A stretch of DNA of 12,014 nucleotides from an uncultured Clostridia bacterium. GTDB taxonomy: Bacteria; Bacillota; Clostridia; Oscillospirales; Acutalibacteraceae. Numbering within the stretch: the first letter of the stretch is position 1; each line of letters begins with the position of its first letter. The notes under the pieces are model-generated. The model searched no databases and had not been told where the DNA came from. It worked only from the letters and a program-made list of their open reading frames with translations. The translations under genes were made by a program, and so were the position numbers. Positions 5,890 to 12,014 of the stretch are shown here, one piece after another. Location of the stretch: NCBI GenBank assembly GCA_946497265.1, contig CAMMKL010000039.1:1-12014 (forward strand). Reading direction: 5' to 3'.

Positions 5890-8800
5890 CAGGGGGAAGC
5901 AACACAGCAGGAGGCCGCCGCAGATGCGGCAGGCGAGCCCAGGCAGGAACTGGACAAAGACCCTGTGATCGTCGGGGAAGCAACCCTGGGCCGCGACGCC
6001 TATACCAAACGTTTCGCCACCTCCGACCGGTCCTATATTGCGGCGGTATATGAGGAGCCGGTCCATTATCAAAACGGGGAACAATGGGAAAACATCGACA
6101 ACCGGCTGGAGCTGGAAGAGGACGCCGAAAACGGCCCGGTATATACCAACAAAGCGTCCGATGTCGATGTGCAGTTTGTCAGGACCAGCGGGGAAGGAAA
6201 GCTGGTGACCGTCACTTGGCAGGAAGACAGGATCGCCTGGGGCTTAAATCCGGCCGGATCCTATCAGCCTCCTTCCTCTGATGAAGAATCAACCGATTTT
6301 GAGGAGGAATCCGAAGCTGCCGAAGAAACGTCCCCGTCTGAAGGAGATTCCGCAAGCTCCGGGGAAGCTCCGCACGCATCGGAAGGACAGCCGGATTCCT
6401 CCCTACAGGATGCGCCGGAGGGGAGCGCAGAAAAACAGGAGGGCGCCGTCTCATCCGTCCTTCCGGCAGGTCTGAAAGCAGAGGATGGCGCAGGTTCAGC
6501 AACAGCCGGGCAGACCTTCGGAGCTGGTGAGGAAACCTCTTCTATGGTTCCTTCCAAGCCGGATGTGCCCTCGGACGTACCGGTAGAATTGGAACAAGCG
6601 GTCGCCGTACAGCCCTCGGAATTCCAGGTGGATCCGGCGGAAGAAGAGCCGGTTGCCGCCCTGTTTTCCGCCCCCGTCAATCCGGAGGAGCTCACCGATT
6701 CCGCCGAAATCGAGGAGTATAACCGGGAGCAGACTGCGGTGAAAAATCTCACGAGCAGTGGTATTTATGAAGAAATTCTGCCGGGGATCGACCTGAGATA
6801 CATCCTGCATTCCAACGCCATCAAGGAAAACATCATCGTGAAAAACCGGGAGGCTGTCTCCCTGCTGCCCTTGTCCTTTACCATCGACCATCCGGGGCTT
6901 GCCATCCGCAAGGAAGAAGACGGAAGCCTTTCCCTGTACAAAGAGGAAGAACCGGAGAAAGCGGTCTTTACCTTTTTGGCCCCCTTTATGAGCGACGCAA
7001 ACGGCGCTGTCAGCTACGATGTGGAATATCAGGTAAGCGAAAGCGGGCAGGAGGGGCAAAGCGTGCTGACCGTTGTGCCCGACCGGGAATGGCTGGAGGA
7101 TGAGCAGCGGGTTTTCCCTCTTTTGATTGATCCGATTACCAAGACGGAAACTTCCAGCAACGAGCCGATCAAGGAGGCCTTTGTCACGCAGGTAGACCCG
7201 AACACCAATTTCGGAAACGTGGAGTTTATGACGACCGGCAGTACCCGTTCCGGCCACAAGACAAGAAGCCTGATCAAGTTCGATAACCTTCCGGAGCTGG
7301 ATAATAGGGCTACCATCCGCCGTGCGTACCTGCGCCTGACGACCTTTGACACCGAGGGCGCGGGCATTGCCTACAACCCGCCCCTGCGCAACCCGTATCA
7401 GGACGGGGAGACCGTACAGGTGAACGCCTACCGGATGACCACCAACTGGAACACATCCAGCGTAACCTGGAACAGCTTGTGGAGCGCCTCGTATCTTGTG
7501 GGGTATGACAGGAATGCGATAGATTACGCGAAGGTCGATAAGCACGCCCAATACCATTGGGATATCACCAAGGCCGTAAAGGGCTGGTACCGCGACCCTT
7601 CCACGAACTACGGTATCATGCTCACCAATGACGATGAGACATCCGCCACGAACCGGGTATACTTTTCGACCTCGGACTGGGCGCTGGTCAATGAAAGCGC
7701 GGAATACAAACGGATGTATTACCCCATTGTGGAGCTGCTGTACTGCAACAACAGCGGCTTGGAGGATTACTGGAGTTACCATTCCCAGAGCGTGGGCCGC
7801 GCCGGGACGGGGTATGTCAACGACCATACGGGGAAACTCGTCTTCGTACACGACGATACCGCCACGCCGGGCAGCCGGATGCCGGTGGCCGTGAGCACCA
7901 TCTTCAACAGTACCCAGGAGCAGTGGAATTTCAAGCACAGCCCTTGGGATTACGGTATAAACAACGGGGCGACGGACTGCCTGCCGCGCACCGGCATGGG
8001 GTGGAAATTAAACCTCCACCAGACGTTGGTGCCGGTGGACGCAAGCCTGGGCCTGACGGAGGAATACAAGTATGTGTTCACCGACAGCGACGGAACCGAA
8101 CACTATTTTTACGAAAAAGACGGGAAGATCATCGACGAGGACGGCCTGGGCATGGAGGTAAAAAACGGCCGGGAAGCCAAGATGATCGAGATGAAGGACG
8201 GCAGCAAGCTGGATTTCGACAGCGAAGGCAGGTTGGAAGTCATCACCGATACCAACGGAAACGTCATGGAGATCGAGTGGACCTACAAGCTGGGCGTGTG
8301 GGTCATTACGGGCGTGTCCGATGCGGCGGGGAACCACATCTCCTTTGAGATCGACTGGAACGACTTTATGCTGATGTCCATGACCGATCAGGCGGGACGC
8401 AAGACGACCTTCCATTACGACCGCGACAACACCTATATCCACCGTTTTCTGGACGGCATTACATATCCGGACGGGACGACGACCCATTTTTACTACAACA
8501 AAACGGGCGGATACGACCAATACCAACTTACCGGGGTGGAAAACGCAGACGGATACCGGGTGAACTACACCTACAATAACCGCAAGCAGGTGACCAAGGT
8601 CACCGAGAAAAACGGGAATGCAACCGGCCAGGAGCTGCAGATCTCCTATGGGGACGACAACACCACGACTTTCCGCACCAGCGGCCGGGACGACGTGATC
8701 GGGAACAGCGACGACATCCTGGAGACATATACCTTCAATTACGACGGCCAGACCAAAAGCATCAGCAGCGAGCTCGCGGACGGCACCCACCTGGGCGGGG

Positions 8801-11800
8801 CGAACTATGAGTACACCTCCCCCAGCGGGAAGACGGGCGACCGGAAGCAGAACCGGATCAAGACCGGCTCGCAGGTGGGGAAGAACGTGGTAAACATGGC
8901 GCGCAACCACAGCGCGGAATACGACGACAGCGCGTGGATTCAGGGAGATAAATCGATTTCCACCCTTAGCTACTCCGATGACGAATACATGGGATATCGT
9001 GCGTTCAAGATTGAGAAAGCAGCTGCTGCCAGCCGGGAACGGGTTTACTGGCTGCAGCAGCTCAACACCCTGCAAAACGGGAAGACCTACACCCTCTCGG
9101 CCTATGTAAAGTACACGGGGGACGACCCGGACGGCGTGCGCCTGTGCGCCGGTACGGAAGTGGATTCCGAAATGATCTTTGCATATTCCGACCCGGTCAC
9201 CCACCGGAACGGCGAGGAATGGGAACGCCTTTCTGTCACGTTTACCATACCGGAGGAGCGCACCTATCCGTGGACTTGGATTTATCTGGATTTGGAAACC
9301 GACAAAGCGGGAGAGGTTCTGTTCGACTGCATACAGTTGGAGGAAGGGGAAACCATGAACCCGTATAACTTTGTGGAAAACGCGGGCTTTGAATTCAATT
9401 CCTCCGGCATGCCGGAATACTGGATGAGCGGATATATCGAGTACGGGGAGCAGGGGTACGCCTCCGGGCAGAAGTTTGGCCAGGCGGTCACGCTGGAAAG
9501 CGAGCCGCACTATTCCACCGGCCTGAGGCAGAGATGCGTTGTGACGGCGACGGAAAAGGATACCTTCATCATTAGCGGGTGGGGCAAGGCGAATTCGCTG
9601 CCCGGCACCAAAGAGGACGCCGTGTTCGGTGTGCCGGTCAGGATACAATACGCGGATGGGTTTGAGAGGAGGATCGAGTGCAATTTTAACTTCGACACCA
9701 CCTCTTGGCAGTACGTCTCGAAGGCGTTTACCCTGGACGACGGGACCAGCACGGAGAGAGAACCGGTTGCCATCTATGTATTTACCGATTACATGCACAA
9801 CATGAACAAGGCGTACTTTGACAACATCCAGCTCATCAAGGACGACGCCCCCACCTATACCTACGACAACGAAGGGAACCTGGTCAGCGCCACCCAGATG
9901 GAGCAGGACAGCCAGTTTGCCTACTCCAACGACAACCTGAGCAAGATCATGGACGCCAAGGGGAACTTTACTTACTACAACTATGACAGCGAAACAGAGA
10001 ATGTGACGGTAGCGCGGAACCGCCAGGGGATTGAGTACAATTATTCGTACGATACGTATGGAAACGTGACGGAAGCGGTCGTACAGGGCAAGCCCAATGC
10101 AGGCCCCCCTTTGAAGGGTAACGATTATTATATCCGCAACAAACGCAGCGGGCTGTATATTGATATTTCGAACGCTTCCACTGCCTATGGAGCGGCTGTG
10201 ATCCAGTTCGACGCACAGCGGACGGATCACCAGAAATTTTATATCTTAGGGGCGGACATGGACGACGGATACTTCTGTTTCATCCGGGCGCGCCATGGGG
10301 AAAATATCGGCTTTGGCCCGAAGGACTACACGGACGAAGAGGGCGCCCAGATCGTCACCATGAGCGATACCGGCATACCTGCGTCGCAGTGGTACCTGCA
10401 ATACAACGAGGACGACGGCAGCTACAGCTTTAAGAACAAGGCTACCGGCAAATACCTGGATTTGGCGTCGGATTCCAATGAAAAAGGGGTCAACCTGGTC
10501 CAGAAGAGCAAGGACGTTTCCTCCCCATCCCAGCGGTGGTTTTTGGAACCCGCCGAGAGTACCGGCGACCAAATGACCGCTTCGGCCACCTACACGCAAA
10601 ACGGGGCGTTTCTGGATACGATCACGGACAATTTCGGCTACCAGACCGAATATGAATACGACCAGAACCGGGGGACGCTCAGCAGCATGACCTTAGTAAG
10701 CGGCCGGCCCGAGGAGCGCACGACGAATTACACCTACGACCCCGACACCGACCAGATGCTGTCGGTATCGCAGGAGGTAGGGAACCAGACGGTGACAAAT
10801 ACCTACCAGTACGACCAAGACAAGCTGACGAGCATCGGCCACAACGGTTTTACGTATCATTTTACCTATGACGATTGGGGGAATACCGTTTCCACAAAAG
10901 TGGGCAATCAGGCGCTGATGACCAATTCCTATGCAAACGGCAACGGCAAGCTGCTGAAATCCACCTACGGCAACGGGGATACCATCGGGTATGGGTACGA
11001 CAAACAGGAGCGTCTGACCCAGCAATACAGCAACGACGTGTTAAGCTATGAATGGACGTACGACGGCCGCGGCCAGATTGTGCGGCATGAAGACCATAGA
11101 AACGGCGTGGAGTACCAATACAGCTACGATTCCCTGGGGCGGCTGCTGCAGGCGAAGGGGAGCGACGGCACGCGCTATAAATACAGCTATGACGTGTACA
11201 ACCGTGTGACGGACGCTGAGTACCGGCTTGGGGAGACGACGCTCGGGGTGCGGCCGAAATTCAATGTGTTCGACCAGACGACGGAGCTTACAAACCTCTA
11301 CAACGGCGGCGAGCAGAACATGCTCTACTACGAATACGACGAATTGGGCCGTCCGACTAAGGTCAAGCTTTACGACTACGAAAAGGACGGGTACTTAAAC
11401 GAGCAGAGCTACGAATACTTAAGCCCCGCCGAAGGGAAGACCAGCACGCTGATCAGTAAATACAAAGCGGGGAGTACTACCTATACCTATGAGTACGATG
11501 CGTTTGGGAACATCACCAAAGTAAGCGAAAACGGGGTGGAGAAGGCCTCCTATGAATACGATGAATTGAACCAGCTTATACGCGAGAACAACAAATATTT
11601 GAACAAAACCTTCTTCTATACTTACGACAAAGGAGGGAATCTAATACGGACAGATTGGACGTATTATTCTACCTTGGATCAAGTGCCTTTTATGACCTTG
11701 AACACGTATCATTATGGAGACACCAACTGGAAAGACAAGCTGACGAGCTTTAATGATCAGACGATTACCTACGATGAAATCGGCAACCCGCTTACTTATC

Positions 11801-12014
11801 GGGACGGATGGAATTTTACGTGGGAAAACGGCCGAAAGCTTGCCACGGCGGAAAAATCGGGTTATACTGTCTCTTATGAGTACAACGCGGACGGCCTGCG
11901 CACGGAAAAGACGGTAAACGGAGAAACGACAAAGTATTATTATAAAGGCAGCCAGCTACTGGGCGAAGAAAGGGATGGTACGACACTTTATTATTATTAT
12001 GACAGCACTGGGCA
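5797..12014 (+). CDS. Giant secreted YD-repeat (RHS/WapA-like) protein with lectin-like insertions, 3' end outside window
   Basis: One frame stays open from 5797 through the window end, about 2072 codons. Proteins of this kind are exported polymorphic toxins: the YD repeats form a shell around a variable C-terminal toxin used against competing cells. Residues 1-31 form a Sec signal peptide (WKKKAK, hydrophobic core, AFA then Gln). Then come an N-terminal region with ENIIVKNRE, an acidic linker (about 159-290), a DNRLRE-like module (about 447-648), the cage start GMGWKLN (about 730), YD repeats (about 756-1025), two jelly-roll-like modules (about 1040-1350), YD repeats (1355-1430), a ricin-type trefoil (1443-1587) and the main YD block (1595 to end). 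TTG 5797 is preferred because GAGGAG (5782-5787) lies 9 nt upstream; ATG 5788 is in frame but abuts that site. The last visible motif, YYYYDSTG, resembles the segment shortly before the conserved RHS core end, so the toxin tip should be just outside. The toxin type cannot be inferred. Confidence 0.93.
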   Translation, partial: MKKWKKKAKSLLAVFLCVSVCITSLPIQAFAQGEATQQEAAADAAGEPRQELDKDPVIVGEATLGRDAYTKRFATSDRSYIAAVYEEPVHYQNGEQWENIDNRLELEEDAENGPVYTNKASDVDVQFVRTSGEGKLVTVTWQEDRIAWGLNPAGSYQPPSSDEESTDFEEESEAAEETSPSEGDSASSGEAPHASEGQPDSSLQDAPEGSAEKQEGAVSSVLPAGLKAEDGAGSATAGQTFGAGEETSSMVPSKPDVPSDVPVELEQAVAVQPSEFQVDPAEEEPVAALFSAPVNPEELTDSAEIEEYNREQTAVKNLTSSGIYEEILPGIDLRYILHSNAIKENIIVKNREAVSLLPLSFTIDHPGLAIRKEEDGSLSLYKEEEPEKAVFTFLAPFMSDANGAVSYDVEYQVSESGQEGQSVLTVVPDREWLEDEQRVFPLLIDPITKTETSSNEPIKEAFVTQVDPNTNFGNVEFMTTGSTRSGHKTRSLIKFDNLPELDNRATIRRAYLRLTTFDTEGAGIAYNPPLRNPYQDGETVQVNAYRMTTNWNTSSVTWNSLWSASYLVGYDRNAIDYAKVDKHAQYHWDITKAVKGWYRDPSTNYGIMLTNDDETSATNRVYFSTSDWALVNESAEYKRMYYPIVELLYCNNSGLEDYWSYHSQSVGRAGTGYVNDHTGKLVFVHDDTATPGSRMPVAVSTIFNSTQEQWNFKHSPWDYGINNGATDCLPRTGMGWKLNLHQTLVPVDASLGLTEEYKYVFTDSDGTEHYFYEKDGKIIDEDGLGMEVKNGREAKMIEMKDGSKLDFDSEGRLEVITDTNGNVMEIEWTYKLGVWVITGVSDAAGNHISFEIDWNDFMLMSMTDQAGRKTTFHYDRDNTYIHRFLDGITYPDGTTTHFYYNKTGGYDQYQLTGVENADGYRVNYTYNNRKQVTKVTEKNGNATGQELQISYGDDNTTTFRTSGRDDVIGNSDDILETYTFNYDGQTKSISSELADGTHLGGANYEYTSPSGKTGDRKQNRIKTGSQVGKNVVNMARNHSAEYDDSAWIQGDKSISTLSYSDDEYMGYRAFKIEKAAAASRERVYWLQQLNTLQNGKTYTLSAYVKYTGDDPDGVRLCAGTEVDSEMIFAYSDPVTHRNGEEWERLSVTFTIPEERTYPWTWIYLDLETDKAGEVLFDCIQLEEGETMNPYNFVENAGFEFNSSGMPEYWMSGYIEYGEQGYASGQKFGQAVTLESEPHYSTGLRQRCVVTATEKDTFIISGWGKANSLPGTKEDAVFGVPVRIQYADGFERRIECNFNFDTTSWQYVSKAFTLDDGTSTEREPVAIYVFTDYMHNMNKAYFDNIQLIKDDAPTYTYDNEGNLVSATQMEQDSQFAYSNDNLSKIMDAKGNFTYYNYDSETENVTVARNRQGIEYNYSYDTYGNVTEAVVQGKPNAGPPLKGNDYYIRNKRSGLYIDISNASTAYGAAVIQFDAQRTDHQKFYILGADMDDGYFCFIRARHGENIGFGPKDYTDEEGAQIVTMSDTGIPASQWYLQYNEDDGSYSFKNKATGKYLDLASDSNEKGVNLVQKSKDVSSPSQRWFLEPAESTGDQMTASATYTQNGAFLDTITDNFGYQTEYEYDQNRGTLSSMTLVSGRPEERTTNYTYDPDTDQMLSVSQEVGNQTVTNTYQYDQDKLTSIGHNGFTYHFTYDDWGNTVSTKVGNQALMTNSYANGNGKLLKSTYGNGDTIGYGYDKQERLTQQYSNDVLSYEWTYDGRGQIVRHEDHRNGVEYQYSYDSLGRLLQAKGSDGTRYKYSYDVYNRVTDAEYRLGETTLGVRPKFNVFDQTTELTNLYNGGEQNMLYYEYDELGRPTKVKLYDYEKDGYLNEQSYEYLSPAEGKTSTLISKYKAGSTTYTYEYDAFGNITKVSENGVEKASYEYDELNQLIRENNKYLNKTFFYTYDKGGNLIRTDWTYYSTLDQVPFMTLNTYHYGDTNWKDKLTSFNDQTITYDEIGNPLTYRDGWNFTWENGRKLATAEKSGYTVSYEYNADGLRTEKTVNGETTKYYYKGSQLLGEERDGTTLYYYYDSTG
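6271..6660 (+). other. Acidic Ser/Glu/Pro-rich low-complexity linker in the YD-repeat protein
   Basis: Residues about 159-288 are dominated by Glu, Asp, Ser, Ala and Pro (for example DFEEESEAAEE and EGDSASSGEAP) with no visible fold. It probably acts as a flexible stalk or spacer between the N-terminal region and the folded modules, possibly across the cell wall. Confidence 0.75.
7135..7740 (+). other. DNRLRE/carbohydrate-binding-like beta module in the YD-repeat protein
   Basis: The stretch contains TQVDPNTNFGN, RSLIKFDNLPEL, AYLRLTTF, VNAYRMTTNW, YHWDITKAVKGWY and NYGIMLTND. This series is characteristic of the DNRLRE domain found near the N-terminus of WapA-like wall-associated proteins. 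It likely aids surface or polysaccharide contact. Confidence 0.75.
8910..9845 (+). other. Two tandem jelly-roll (CBM-like) modules inside the YD-repeat protein
   Basis: The first module has GKTYTLSAYVKY, WERLSVTFTIP and VLFDCIQLEEGE. The second opens with NAGFEFNSSGMPEYW and ends with AYFDNIQLIKDD. Repeated strand patterns ending in an FDxIQL motif are typical of carbohydrate-binding jelly rolls. They interrupt the YD-repeat run. Ligand is unknown. Confidence 0.7.
10123..10557 (+). other. Ricin-type beta-trefoil lectin module inserted among YD repeats
   Basis: Three similar subrepeats are visible. Each begins like YYIRNKRSGLYIDI, YFCFIRARHGENIGF or YSFKNKATGKYLDL and ends with a Q-x-W-type motif (HQKFYIL, SQWYLQY, SQRWFLEP). 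This three-fold pattern defines the ricin B-like trefoil, which commonly binds glycans. YD repeats continue on both sides, so it is an insertion within the shell region rather than a terminal fusion. Confidence 0.82.
10645..12012 (+). repeat. Main YD-repeat (RHS) block
   Basis: At least ten tyrosine-aspartate repeats of the form Y-x-Y-D-x-x-G-x are visible, including EYEYDQNRG, FTYDDWGN, WTYDGRGQI, YSYDSLGRL, YEYDELGRP, YEYDAFGNI, YTYDKGGNL and ITYDEIGNP. These build the spiral beta-sheet shell of RHS/TcC proteins. The block runs off the window edge before the conserved core end. Confidence 0.92.

Noticed and set aside
6496..7938. A 480-codon open frame on the minus strand
   Set aside because: It is opposite the well-supported DNRLRE-containing part of the YD-repeat protein and shows no family features of its own.
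8008..10230. A 740-codon open frame on the minus strand
   Set aside because: It lies wholly inside the plus-strand YD-repeat gene, whose translation shows clear domains and repeats. The minus frame has no ribosome binding site or recognisable motifs and reflects GC-rich codon bias.

Overview
The window looks like chromosomal DNA from a low-to-mid GC Gram-positive anaerobe of the Clostridia type (Oscillospiraceae-like). Supporting signs are purine-rich ribosome binding sites, hairpin terminators with T tracts, a Sec-type signal peptide on a huge WapA/RHS-type protein, and a GntR/MocR regulator divergent from a PdxK/PdxY-family kinase. This placement is an inference from gene content; no rRNA or other marker is present.

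Layout. Positions 1-458 hold the C-terminal end of a cardiolipin synthase, cut by the window edge. Two tandem TrkA/RCK-type NAD-binding proteins follow (651-1277 and 1291-1944); they are likely cytosolic regulatory subunits of a potassium transporter whose membrane subunit is not in view. A strong hairpin at 2114-2150 lies between them and a convergent pyridoxal/pyridoxamine kinase (3083 down to 2253). A MocR-type regulator (3244-4602) is divergent from the kinase across a 160-bp intergenic region. That region carries an extended -10 promoter and three copies of an ACAGTT half-site. Together these form a plausible self-contained vitamin B6 salvage module.

From about 4603 to 5790 the DNA becomes visibly AT-rich. 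It holds a small HEAT-repeat gene interrupted by in-frame TGA codons and probably a frame change (4670-5346), a clear terminator (5428-5472), a candidate promoter (5651-5680) and a perfect 14-bp inverted repeat with a 42-nt loop (5701-5770). The repeat sits just ahead of the last gene.

From 5797 to the window end, without a stop, runs one very large exported YD-repeat (RHS/WapA-like) protein with at least 2072 codons in view. Its order is signal peptide, N-terminal region, acidic low-complexity linker, DNRLRE-like module, RHS cage start, YD repeats, two jelly-roll carbohydrate-binding-like modules, more YD repeats, a ricin-type beta-trefoil inserted among the YD repeats, then the main YD-repeat block. 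The expected variable C-terminal toxin tip and any immunity gene would lie past position 12014. Long open frames on the opposite strand within this gene are shadows. The most interesting material is the RHS protein with its embedded lectin-like modules, the hairpin leader ahead of it, the broken HEAT gene beside it, and the candidate PdxR operator.
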